This document shows, piece by piece, positions 46,374-58,560 of a DNA stretch of 64,000 nt; position 1 is the stretch's first letter; each line of letters opens with the position of its first letter. The position numbers and the translations under genes were made by a program. Under the pieces are notes generated by a model. The model ran no database searches and was not told where the DNA came from. It was given only the letters and a program-made list of their open reading frames with translations. The DNA comes from Eutrigla gurnardus (lineage: Eukaryota > Chordata > Actinopteri > Perciformes > Triglidae): NCBI GenBank assembly GCA_963514095.1, contig OY741277.1:12643137-12707136 (forward strand), read 5' to 3'.

Positions 46374-49300
46374 CTGCAGGGCAAACACAGAAGAGTAAAC
46401 AGCAAAGGTGATTAATATGATGGTAGTGAATACATAAACGTGTCAGTATGCTTGAACCTGAAGGGCTCGTTGGAAAGTCAAACAGTATTTGGAACGGCAG
46501 CTCATTCCCAGGGTGTCAAATGCTGCTGCTTCGTTGCTTCCTGTCTGATATCGATGCACAAGGAGCCCTTTAGGGTCTGCATGAGACCAGGCTTTTAAGT
46601 AACTGATGTAAACCCATCCACGTCATTTTTAGGCAGTATGCTGATCATGATGTATAAACGAGCAACTTTCTACTTACAATTTGAAATTACATTAGTACCG
46701 ATGTGTTTTCCGTACTTCTGTTATGTTGTTTACGTTTTACAGTTTTGATAAAACAAGCAGGCTCATGCAGCAATCAGCCAGGAGTACGGATGTTAGTAAA
46801 CAGGATTAAAAGTTTTATTTCGAGCCCTCTAACTCACTATCCACACGACTATTTCTGTCGATTTCGACAATTTGAGTGCATGAATGCCTTTGAGGGAAGA
46901 TTATCCAAATCAAATGCAGTTATTTAAATGATCAAGTCTCACCCCTCTCTGTGACAGTAGGATGTTCACCCCTTCGAATGTGGCTGTTCAGACACGTAGA
47001 AGGAAGTTAATTTCAAACGTAAACTCTTTAGACATTAAAAGCCTATATAGGTGCAACAAAGCAGGAGGTTCAGAAAGATGTCACCTAGCATACCTAGCAG
47101 TCCTTAGAAGAGGTCTAATCAGTCAAATGCATTTAAAACACCTGTGTGGGTATTCAGAGGCTTAATTGCCCTACAATTATATTATATGAGCGCCAAAACT
47201 TTGCTGAGGACTTCCCTGTACACAGTGGCAATGACATTTCAATGAGCATCCTGTGAGATGACAATCGTCCTGTGGCTGAACATGAAAATGACCAGTGTTC
47301 GGCAAAAAGAATGAGAACGTTTTAAAGCATCCATCCTTTACTGGGCTTCGGATTCAAATCCATCCCTTACTCTGAAGGTGGATTCTTGTGAGTGCCTACT
47401 TTTGTGTGAAATACATCACAACCAACACATTCATTTTTTCCCTGCTTTGTTTTCCTGCAATCTGGTGCATGATGTTAATATAAAGCTATGATCTGAAGTG
47501 ATCATAGCTCCTACTGCTCGTCCTATATGGCTTACGAGAATGTATCAGTATTTAAATATTATGTCAGTGCTATTGTTAGCATTGGCCACAGTTGCCTTGG
47601 AAGATGCTACCATGTCGGTTCAGAAGGCTGCTTATTCTGCAGGAACAGAAAAGCAGAATTCTTTTAGACCGCCATACCATCCCTCATGTGTGGATGACCC
47701 TGACTTCACCCGATGACACGGACAAGGTGAACTGAAGGGAACAGACAGGACTGTGGGAGGGCTGACCGACTACAAGACAAAAATCCAAACAACCATAATA
47801 GATATATCAGCAGTATATTCTCTAATTCATAGTAAATATGTCCAATTCAACAATTTGTCATTCATGCAAACTCTGGCTCCCCTCTCGACGCTCGAATGCT
47901 GATTGGTTTTGAATGTGAATATTGCATTAATTCTGGTCAGAGCTGGCCCCCATAACGATTGTGTTGAGACAGCCGATGAAAGCCCCCAAAAACCGCAGTG
48001 GCTCTGGCCTCGGCTCGAGTTGCCTGCGGAAGACAAAGGAGCCAGTAACAAGACAGTCCATTCCACAAGAAGTGACTCTCAATAGAAACTCCTTAGTGTC
48101 CCGCTTACAGGAAAATGTCCTTGGGCGAATCCAATCTCTCCCAAGGAGAGACACTTCAGTTGATCTAAGCCAAGTCTTAAATATCACAAACGGCGACCGG
48201 GTAACAGCGGCGCACAAACCCTCGCGACCTACCACAATGCTTAATAAAACACACTGTGCAGCAAACTGGACAAACCCTGAGAGACAGAGCAGAGCATGCC
48301 TGCGTAACTGGCCGTGGATGCGCATATTAGATTTCTCCGAACGGATTCACCCAGACGAAAGGGAGCGCTAAGTGGGCCCAGTGCAAGCAGCAGTTTGTAA
48401 TCATGTGAAAAGCAGTCAGCGGATGTCAGACTTATCTTTTTTTTTTTTTTCATTTCTTTTGTTGATGTGCTCGGGAGACGGCCTTCAGAGAGGTACGCTG
48501 GGCTCTGCCAAACTGTATTCATTCTCGAGATAGAAGTCAGATTAAATGCTAATCAGAATGTGTCTCTGATGGTCTTTAGGGATGAGGTTTACAGCGTCAG
48601 CCCATCGATCACAGCAGCGCTCCAAGCCTGTTCATCACACAGACTGGTGATTGTTCATCTCCAGTCGGGTCCTCGCTCGGTAAGACATGAAGAGAAAAAC
48701 CCAGAACTGGCTGTCCCACATCTCAACTGGAAAACGGTGTCGTAGGTTCAACTGTCAATCAAGTGTCTAAGATATTTTTATTTCTTATTTCAGTTCTGCC
48801 AATGCAGGTTGTCTCTCAATTCAGTTGGCTCTGTTTGGTGGACAACTGAGTAATGTACAGCTGGTTTTATTTTGACTTTTATTTTTTTCGTTTTTAAATA
48901 ATATGCTTTGCAGGAATTACTAAAATAATGTGCAGGAATTTATATCTTGATATATGTTCATGTTTTCCCACGTATAACTTTGCACATACTCAAAAAAAAG
49001 AAAGAAAGAAAAGCTGTTGCAACTGTATTCAGGTAACACCGCAAACTGAATTGCTTTACCTCGTATTTCATTCTGCCAATTCTTCCACTCAGTAAAACTG
49101 CAACATTAGACCAAACCTCATACTTAGCCATATATTTCTGTAGAATATACAGTCTGGATGTGTTTACAGGAAACTGACATTCACATTAACTTGGTCACAT
49201 TTACTCCCTCTGCCCTCGCCAAACTCGAACACAACACTGACAGGAAGGGAAAGCCAACTTGGCAAAAGTAAAGAACTGTGAAGCTGGAAAGTGTATTTCT

Positions 49301-50754
49301 CCCACCCATTATGAGCAGGCTCAACTGTATAACCATCGACAGAGTGCTAATATTACTATCCTAACAATAATAGAAAAATACAATCAGGGCATGTGGTCAT
49401 CTTAGATCACTGGCCAGTCAATCAGCAGAGAAATTATAGCCACTGAAAAGGTTCTTCGTGACATGGCTCAGAAGTCCCACTCGCTCTTTGTTGTCAAACA
49501 TTTGTTTTTGCCGGTTGCTAATCTCACAATCCACGCTGATTGAGGACAACGTAATCACACGCAGTTTGAATGCAGCAGATCCCACATCCTGGTACGATTG
49601 GGGGGTGGGGAGGTCGAAAGGCTGCATACGGTGCACAGAACGCTTTTGGTACTGATCTTGGGAGATTAGCTTGTGCATGTGTCTCCATGGAAAGGTTTGG
49701 AGGTTCAGGCCACAGGTATGTCAGGAAGGAGGCCACAATTCACAGCGTCTGGAGCAGCGCCATCCAACTCACATCCTACACTACCGGCATAATGTCTAGC
49801 GCATTTTACATCAATCTGTCGACTGCCACAGGTTTCAACCATTCTTAAAGAAAACACTCATTCATATGAATCCGACTTGAAGAATGATACCGAGTATAGC
49901 TCCCTTATAGCAGAACTGCTGAAAAAAAAAAAGTATCTGGAAGAGGCTTGTGAGTAAAAATCTTTTACCTCAGCCTGCTTTATTGGCATGAAAATTCAAA
50001 ATGTGTTGCCAATGCATGTAGCAGTCATGTTTTTAAATGGCACTAAAGAACTAAAGAATCAAAGGGAAATGGGTTAAGTGTTAGTTCTGTAGCCTCTTTA
50101 GATCACTGCATCTTAACCTAATTTGGCAGGAACATAACGTTTCGTGAGCCGGGGATGTGTTATGAGTTATGGATGTGGTTTTTGTTTTGCACATTGTGTC
50201 TTTCTCCTGTTCTCAAACAGCAGACGCCTTCAAACCCAGTTCAATCCCGAATGATAACCGTGTTTTGACACACGTTTCTTCGGTCAATCACTTCGAACCC
50301 AAAGTGACCCAGCCGCACAGAAAGTGATCGTTGTGAAATTATGGATACCAGGTTTACCATACATGTTTTTTAAAACAGGAGAGGAGCGTACACGCCATTG
50401 TGCCACTCCCTGTGCACGATAAAACCCGATGCCGTTTACGGTTTCAACCACAGAATACATATTACGTGAAACAAAACAAATCCGCAGTTCCCACTTCTGA
50501 CATCTAACTGAAGATCCCTCTAAGCCTCAAGTATTGTATTTACAAAAGCCAGGGTCCATATGAACATCACTGAAGAAGCCTCGGCACGATTTTTTTAACA
50601 CAAAGACTTAATAAGTGCCTCAATGTGTCATGTCTACAAAGCAGAGGGATGCTCAAAGCTGGTGCTCTCGTACAGGAACCACATGAAGGATCCTTACACA
50701 CATCAACAAGATATTGTGTCAGCTAAGCTGAGGATGATTTTCTGTAACACATAG

Positions 50755-51000
50755 AAAAGGTATTTCAAATTTCAAGGGAATCCGGTTGTTAATTTGAGAA
50801 GATATGCCACTTTTATGTATGTGTGTAGCTAAATATGAAATGACAGCCAGCAGCCTGTTAGCTTAGCTGAGCAAAAGGCCTTGTGAAACACAGGGAAACA
50901 ACAAGCCCTTAAATATACAGCTACCAACCTAGCTGTTTCCCCATTTCTAAAGTTTTTGCTAAGCTAACCGGCTACTAGCTTCCTCAACGCTTGCCAAAGG
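50755..51000 (+). repeat. GTTAGCTTAGC-type percomorph repeat, copy 1
   Basis: Contains CTGTTAGCTTAGCTGAGCA, an A-rich GGGAAACAAC block and the closing GCTAAGCTAACCGGCTACTAGC. The same ordered words appear at 63190-63660. This is a widespread fish repeat whose family I cannot name. Confidence 0.6.
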
Positions 51001-51914
51001 AGTGAATGAGTGTACTTCCCGACTAATCATAACATCTGGCATTAACCCACAATTTAGACAAGTCAACATTACAGAGTGAAAAGGCTGTGCAGATATTCAT
51101 CGATAGGTATCTACCATGTTCAGGTGAAGCATTGGTCCATCGTTCATGCCAAACAGTCAGGCTCACAACGTGAAGAATGACGCCATGTTTGGGCTGTAAC
51201 ACTTCCATTCAACAGCCGTAGCCTTGCTGGGAGGTTTGCTCTGAAGTCGCTCAAGAGCAATTAGGGCCGCAGTGAGATCCTGCAGAAACCCAAACTCTGT
51301 CTCAGGTACGTTTTTATGAGTCCAAAGCATGCGTGACAGACTGCGCTCGAGGCTGCCAAAAAAACCTCCACATATACAGGGGGTTCCACCCACGGCCGGA
51401 TCACTTCCTGCCTTGCACTCACCTACACCCATGAAATCATTCACTTTGACCCATTCCAACTTTCTGCAACATGAAACCCTAACAAGGCAAATTGCACATA
51501 ATTTTTGTGTTTCTTTTAGAGCCCCGAAGTTAACATTGAGAACAAGAAGACATTCTTACGTAGGGTTTTCACTGATGTGGGCTCTTGTTAGCTGGCTTCG
51601 GTAAAAACATTTTGGAGGTGGCCCTGCGGAAAGCCGATACTTTGGAACCCTTTTCAGCTCTTTAAATTTGACAACTTTATTATAATGCTAAAGAATAACA
51701 AAAAAAATACATTACAGTATTAGAAATACAGTATAACATAAACATATTTTATTGTAACCATCATGTCAGAGATGGGCATTACAAGCTGGACCGTGTCCGA
51801 TTTTTTAAATTCAAGTTTAGTAGCATTTCCTTATGTTTCATGTTTTATGGACAAAATGGGACTAAATAACGCCAAAACATTTATATTCATGTACATATTG
51901 CTATCAGATGAAAG

Positions 51915-51933
51915 TTTTTTTTTTTTTTTTTTT
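51915..51933. repeat. Poly-T run (19 bp)
   Basis: A pure T run; no retroposon body was recognised next to it. Confidence 0.85.
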
Positions 51934-53749
51934 GGTCTGCCATATCTGCAAAATGTTTTGAGAACTGGTTTTATGCCTCTATCTCACCTCTCAGCTGTTT
52001 CACTTCAATCACAGACTGGTCGACTGAGCTGCTCCAGAAGATATTTTCCTTGAAGACCAAATGCTATCCAGTCATCACTTCTCTAGCTTTCTACTACTAC
52101 TTTTATACGGTTTAGTGATTTCTTCCCCATGTAAAAACCCAATGCAGTGGGTCACCATAATTAAGCATTAGACATAAACCAAAATGTATCACCATTAATA
52201 GTGGATGTTACTGGGCACAGAGGTGGAGCCGAACTGTTTTCATTAGACCCTACTTTATCTTGTCACGTATCATTTCAACAACACCACACTAAATGGAAAA
52301 TGAGAGCACAGGATACACACTGGATACCTTTGTTAACTACTAAAATTACCTGGAAATGCACCAGACTTGAGTCAATATCATAACGCAGCAGCAAATTCCA
52401 AACCCAGCGTAGGGAGGACAAGAGTTTATATTAAAACACAACCATTTCTCACAGTTCTCCTCCATTTCTCCAAGGGCCCCTGGTATGTAAATCTAATAAT
52501 ACAGCCTGTGAATGCAACTAACCAGCAGCCACACTGCCCATTGTTTGGAAAAAGGCACTTACAGTACTGTCTATATGAGGAAGATAAGTAACACGACAAA
52601 AATGTTTATTCACTACATCTATACTAACTATAAATGTCATATGGTGAAGAGGCAGCGATGGCAAACCTCAAGTTTTGGAGTTGCATAGCAGCAGCAGGTC
52701 AAGAAGAGTTGTGTGCTCATGTGGAAAGCATCACATCCACCAACAGAATTATATGCTTTCCTCGTGGCACTGAGACAATTATTGTTTATTGTCCACCTCC
52801 CTTGTTCCCCCTAAATGATGGTATAAGCTTACTGCTGCTCCACTTAAGAGGGGAAAGAGAAAGCTTGAGAGAGAGAGAAAGGGCAGATACGGGACAGAGC
52901 CGTGCTGTAGCCACCAGCCGACGGGCGGCGGATGTAAGAAGCAGCATGCTGTTCAAACCACCTCGCCATCCAGGCTCGCTCGCACTGTGTAGCAGTCAAA
53001 GGCAGGAGAGCCAACGGTGTCAACCCTCGCACTCAGAGTTCACCAAGCGTTGTAGCGTCTCAACATTGTTCAAGCTCGTTAAAAGCCTGTACATGGAAAA
53101 TAACATCAAACCCGGCTGCTTTTCAAGGCCGTGACTTTATTTGCCATGGAACTGGAAGTTGCACTTAGCTCAAAAAATAGCGGAGAAAAAACAGAAGGAA
53201 CAAGAGGGGGTTCGGGCCGCGTGCTGAAGGCACATTTCTGTTCCAATTTAGCAGAAAATATGTTGGACTAGCCTCCGACTCTTTTCCAGCTGGAAATAGT
53301 CAGGTTTTAGGATCCACGTTTTTTCCCCCAGTTTACTTTAACAGATCATACTGTAAGCACATGTTTATAATTTAGGACAGTCCTGCTGCTTATAATGATT
53401 TTGCAGCATGAGATTGAGCAAACACATTTGCTGTCAGACATATTAGCTCAGCCAAAGTGTTCCTGTGACACAGATCCACCGGGCGAGGCGGGCAGCGCAG
53501 AGATTTGAACCTTCACTTGAAAGGGTGGCGGTTTATATAGTGAATGGGTAAAACAGGCAGCTGCGGTTCAAACAGGCAACTGGAAAATGGGAGCCAATTT
53601 AATGCTGCACTTTATAGTGCACAATAAAACAGAAGCTCAAGGTAATTTACTTTGGTGTGATTCAACAGGTTGAGACACATTCACATGTAGGTGAGAAAAC
53701 TACAGTTGACTCACTGGATGACCACATCACCATCGTACAAAGTGCTTGT

Positions 53750-53845
53750 TGTCAAAGGAATATGTTAACATTTTGAGAAATACACTAATTTGTTTTCTTG
53801 CTCACTTCGAGTTCAATGGGAAGATCGAGACCATTCTGGGGAGCG
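53750..53845 (+). repeat. GTTAGCTTAGC-type repeat, copy 2 (5' part only)
   Basis: AAAGGAATATGTTAACATTTTG followed by AGAAATACACTAATTTG, TTTTCTTGCTCAC and GGGAAGATCGAGACCATTCT corresponds to the head of the repeat (compare TTTCTTTCCAAGAGTTGGAA and GAGATCAATACCTCTC at 63208-63243). The later part with GCTAAGCTAACC is missing. Confidence 0.45.
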
Positions 53846-56800
53846 GTAACTTCCTGGAGGCTTTGTTGGCAGGACTGACCCTTTTAAGCGTGGGTTTTTT
53901 GTACAAATTGAACAATGAAGACATAATCTGAGAATACGAGGTGTCGGTAGGCGGAGTTTGTTGTTTCGACAGAGCCGTGCTAGCTGCTATCTTTAAAACG
54001 TGACGTGCTTAAGCTGAACGCCTATGTGACAATTATAAAATAATGCTAAATCTTACACTACTCTTTAGCACTACTACCAATGTTACAGTAGCAAACAGTA
54101 ACAGCAATCATAAAGTTAGCAAACTGAATCAATGTGTAAGACAGGGATATTAACCGAAAATGTGGTAGCATTAACTAGCATAGCCTTTAGCCACCATAAG
54201 CTACAGGACATACTAGACCAGGTAAGGTTGTGACAGCAATACCCTTGAATGTGTTAAATTAAGCTACGCCTTATATCATGGATAATGAATAAAACTGCTC
54301 ATTTGTAAGAGGAAGACGTGTTGTGTCTGTTCTCAAAAGGTACTGTTTAGCTGTAAGTGGAGGATTTCGCTGGTTACGGTCAAAGTTGCCACCAACTCTG
54401 TCTAAATGATGTCCACATCAAAACAATTTCTCTGTCATCTTATCATAAAAAGTGAATTATCCAGAAAATGTTGCGGGTACAGTGTGCATACATAATACAT
54501 AATCTTTGTCCTATATTTTTCTGAACCAGTCAAATAGAGACATTGACAGTGTTTCTGAGTCAATCTGGAAATGCTCTCGCCACCTTTCGCCCATCTGTCC
54601 AGCTGCAATCATCATGGCTCTCACCCCTGCACTCTTTCCAACTCTATATGGAGACCCTCAGTTGCCTTATTAACATCTTTATGATGGATTATGACTTAAA
54701 TCCCATGTCCTGGGTCAAATCCCACATCTGGATCCCCTGATGTAAAAGAGACCTCATAATTCTTGCTTGAGGAAAAATAAGAAATAAAAAGGTGACCCTG
54801 CTGACCTAATCTCACGGTATGCGCCGTCTTTTCACACTTTCTGCCACATTGATCCACACTTGACCATAGCAGACACATGACGGACATGGAAAGCTTTATG
54901 GTCACACAGGAGGAAAACAGTGAGAGAAAACCTTGATGTGGTGGTCAAGCAACAACATCGCCTCTTCATTGTGAGTCGCGGTCCAATAAAATGTTTTACA
55001 GTTAAGCTGGGCCTTGAAAACAAAAGAATATCTGTTCACAGTCAATGTCAATTTAGCTAAGACAATGCAAACCTCTCATCAGTTTAAACGTTTGTTCCAG
55101 TGAAGGAAAAATCCATTCTACAAGACAAGTTTTAAAACTTTTAAAAATAACCTCTGGTGATGCTACATTTATAGGTCCACTTTATTTTTGGTTGTGGATT
55201 TTTATATATTAATGGCACAGCTGCAAAGTGGTTACACCAACCAAAAACAAATATGTAAATAGCAACACTTCATCACGATATAATGTATGAAACATCTCCT
55301 GGGATTTTCCCTTAACCTCTACACAAGACTAAAACGAAAAACGTGTTTCTCTTATCACCGTTTTCTTTAAAAAAAAAAATCAACCTGGCACTTCCTGCTG
55401 AGTAGCACAGGTCATCACTGGGCATCTGGCTTTAATTCTTTTGAGGGTGATACTCGCTTCGTACGCCATTGTTGGACAGCACAGGTGCAAAAAGAATTCT
55501 GTGACAGAATTATTTTTGAGCCATGGGAGCTCCTTAATGACTCATGGGGATGGGCTTTATCGCTCTCTGGGCAGGCACTGGAAGACGAGCATGTGGTTTA
55601 TGTTTCTTGCCAGCTCTTCAAGCTCTTTCGCCCGTCTTTAGTCTCTCTTTCAAAGAAAAAAGGTTGATGTTCTCGTGAAACGGCCCAGCAATTTTCGACT
55701 CATCTCCACGATTTCTCAGGAGCTCGCGCCATACCTACAGCGTCGTTCCATGAAAGCAACATGATCTATATTTTGACATTAAAAAGCAGCTGCAACTGGA
55801 AATTAGCGGGTTCTAAGCACCATAGCAACTACGGATAAACTAAGCACTTAGACTTTGCAGATTGAGCGAATATGAAACTTGAAAATTATGTCTAAAGAAG
55901 TTGAGATGATGAAATACGAAGGCTTTCTGAAGATTGGAATTGATAAATCATGGCCGAAACACATTGGCCATTAGCCGCAAAATTATATGAAGTATCATAA
56001 ATACTTTTATAGCTTTTAGTCATGGGTCCAGACATGATGCAGGCCACATTTGGAAATTATTAATGTCAACTATCCAAGATGTGTTTTTTAAAATACAGTA
56101 GGTTTTTTAACTACGTGCAACTAATGGAGCATAAAATGAAAAAGTAGAAATTTGCTTCAACGAAAAGAAGTTTTCACCTCTCCGGAATATTTTCCCACTG
56201 TGGGTCTTAAGGCTTTTATGTTCTACTGACTTTTGAAAGATCATTTTTTATTGCATTGGTGCAGGCAACTAATCGAAAGGACCGCAGTCAACATCAGAGG
56301 AGGAAAGCCACTAAATTAAGAAAAGGAAGACATGCAAATAAAGTATGGAGGAAATTGTAATGATGCTTTGCAATTTGGCTGAAACATTTAACTTTAATGT
56401 TAAATTTCTGAATATGACTATAAAAATATGAAGTATTTCATCCTAAAAAAAGATAATCTAATCAGTGGGGAAAGGAGAGAAAAGATAACAGATGGATTTA
56501 AATGTTGTGATTAGTCTTTGGTACATGTCATATAAATCTGCTCAGATCCCAGAAACGCCCATTTCTTCCCCCAAGTTCTCAAGTCTTTGACAGAAGAAAC
56601 CAATAAAATAAAAACTAAGAAGAATCCGTGCAAAGTAAGAAAGGAGCCCCCAAAGAAAGGGAAAAGTTTGGACCTTTGGAATATTTCAATATTTACACTC
56701 TGTCAAATCCACTCAAGCTGTGGAAGAAATGTGTTTTACAGAAAGAAAGAAAAGGGAAAAGCAAGAACGGGTGGGTGGAGGAAAAGGTGGAGTGGCTCTG

Positions 56801-56904
56801 ATTAGCCCACATGTTGGTAATTTATCACACATAAACCTCACACCTAATTTTCACACCTGTACCTCAACGTGCTGGAAGTCTAGTAATTCACTCGCTCAGT
56901 CACT

Positions 56905-56928
56905 CACACACACACACACACACACACC
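56905..56928. repeat. Short (CA)n run
   Basis: About twelve CA units. Confidence 0.9.
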
Positions 56929-57454
56929 CACACCTCCCACACATGCCACCGCTGAGTGCAACCATGGCCGCGGCTTTCCCTCGGTGCGGGGGGAGAACGG
57001 CGACGTCGAAAAGGCGAGGTCAGTGGAGTTAGCGGGGCGTGCTTGGCATATTTGCACCGCAGGTAGCATTGCTCTGTCTCTCACACCCCAAACCTGTGTT
57101 CACTCTCCGTTCCCCATTTGTCATCACCTTGACTAAACTCATCCCGACTTCCAGCTCGCACATCTGAGAAACAGGAGAGTTGGACGTGGATTTTTTCCGT
57201 ACTCGCCAAAGAGCGCAATATACTGTAGCTGTGAGGCCAGATGGAAGATAGATGCTCGGGTTTTGTTGAAGTGTCGCACAAAAACAGATTGTACAATAAC
57301 AGACTATTAAATGTTAATATGAGAAAACAGGGTTTTATGACTTCCTGTCACTGATTGACAGTGCTGGAAAAAGAAATCATTCAATGAAGTAAAATTAGAA
57401 AAAAGCTGGATGGATCCTTAAGAGCTGAAACAGTGATGCTGCAGAGGCCAGCAG

Positions 57455-58560
57455 GATATGACTCTACTTCCCATTGGCACGTGCAGTCCCAGTTCTACAG
57501 CTGTTCACCTTGCACGCCTAGATGCTATTGTGGAGCTGTCAGGGCTCCTGAAGCTCGGCCTTGTGCTGGGCTCTGGTGTCTTTGAGAGAGCATCATATTT
57601 CCTCTTGGTCTGGCCATTGGTAAGTGTGCCAGAATGTACTCCTGTATTGAAAGCTTCATCTTGATATATTATATATCTTCTCTGAGTCTCCGTGATTTTG
57701 TATTTTCCCTGTGATGGTGTGTTCACACCAAATACAAAGCGAATTTAAGCCTCACTTTACTCTAATTTATATCAATTGTGTTTATTCATGTCACTTGCAC
57801 TCAACGCACTGGTAGGGGGGGGGGGGGGGGGTGGGGGGGGTTACCTCCACGTAGATACCAACGTTATATTGACCATGGCCACTGCTGCTGCTACTTTGTT
57901 CATGTCGCGGAAGTCCCGATACGTCGAAAACGACAGTATCGTCCAGAGGCTTGATGAAGTTCACAGAGCTGTATTCACTGAATCTAGCAAGCCACACATC
58001 GGCTGGTTTACTACAATGGTATGAAACCAAAAATACACTGATTCTGCTGTGATTTAATTGAAATAAAGAGAGTAAAAAAATGCTGAGATAATGATGTTGA
58101 TTTGTAAAAGGGTCTGCAGCTGCTCCATCAACACTCAAAACAACTATTTGCATTGACTTTCTAAGTTGAAGGGCTCTTTTTGAAGGGTGCTCTTATTCCT
58201 CAACAGTTTCTCCAATTGATCCTAGAACCCCTGACAGCGCCAGCAGCTTTTCCTCATTTTCACTGATCCCTCTCCAGTTCGATCTCTCTCAACCTGCTCT
58301 GGGCCGCCGAGCCTCTCGGAGCCTCGTTCTCTTGGTTGACAGATTTGAGCTGGCTCTGGTAGTTATCGATCGCATCCTCCATGTCGCTGACCTGTCCTCT
58401 CACATTAGTCTCCACCAACAACTTGTACTCTGCAGCACTCTGGGCCCAGCTTCATCTCAACTATTGGCTCAGGTGGTAGCTTTGACGGGGGGGCCGCACT
58501 TTAGAACTGCTCAGGCCAACTTCTCGCGCACTTCATCGGCGTTTAGCTGAGGTTTTACAT
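57455..58560 (-). pseudogene. Degenerate coiled-coil coding relic, intermediate-filament-like
   Basis: Read on the minus strand, short heptad-rich islands follow each other with stops and frame changes between them: LNADEVREKLA (about 58545-58512), EYKLLVETNVRGQVSDMEDA then IDNYQSQLKSVNQENE (about 58430-58320), LREIELERDQ, ENEEKLLALSGV (about 58255-58215), and TKRKYDALSKT then QHKAELQE (about 57615-57540). Together they look like an alpha-helical coiled-coil protein such as an intermediate filament, but I cannot fix the family. The density of charged and Leu residues in phase suggests former coding sequence; the stops and shifts show it is not translated as such. It may be a processed or decayed copy inside the rspo2 intron. 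Confidence 0.35.
57815..57840. repeat. G17-T-G8 run
   Basis: An almost pure G tract on the plus strand (C-rich on the rspo2 sense strand). Length in the assembly may be unreliable. Confidence 0.9.

Noticed and set aside
47961..48371. 136-codon plus-strand open frame with an overlapping 132-codon minus frame
   Set aside because: Both strands open at once points to composition rather than coding; no domain was seen.
49050..49120. Candidate rspo2 signal exon ending in CGAG-GTAAAG on the minus strand
   Set aside because: The frame leading into the donor meets a stop after about ten codons and has no hydrophobic start or basic WRR-type ending.
52634..53134. 166-codon plus-strand open frame
   Set aside because: It has no recognisable domain or signal peptide, and includes a low-complexity GAGA stretch. 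It lies in an rspo2 intron without promoter or poly(A) context. A spliced transcript would change this.
53490..53540. Minus-strand B-box-like GGTTCAAATCT
   Set aside because: No A box at the correct distance and no foldable acceptor stem.
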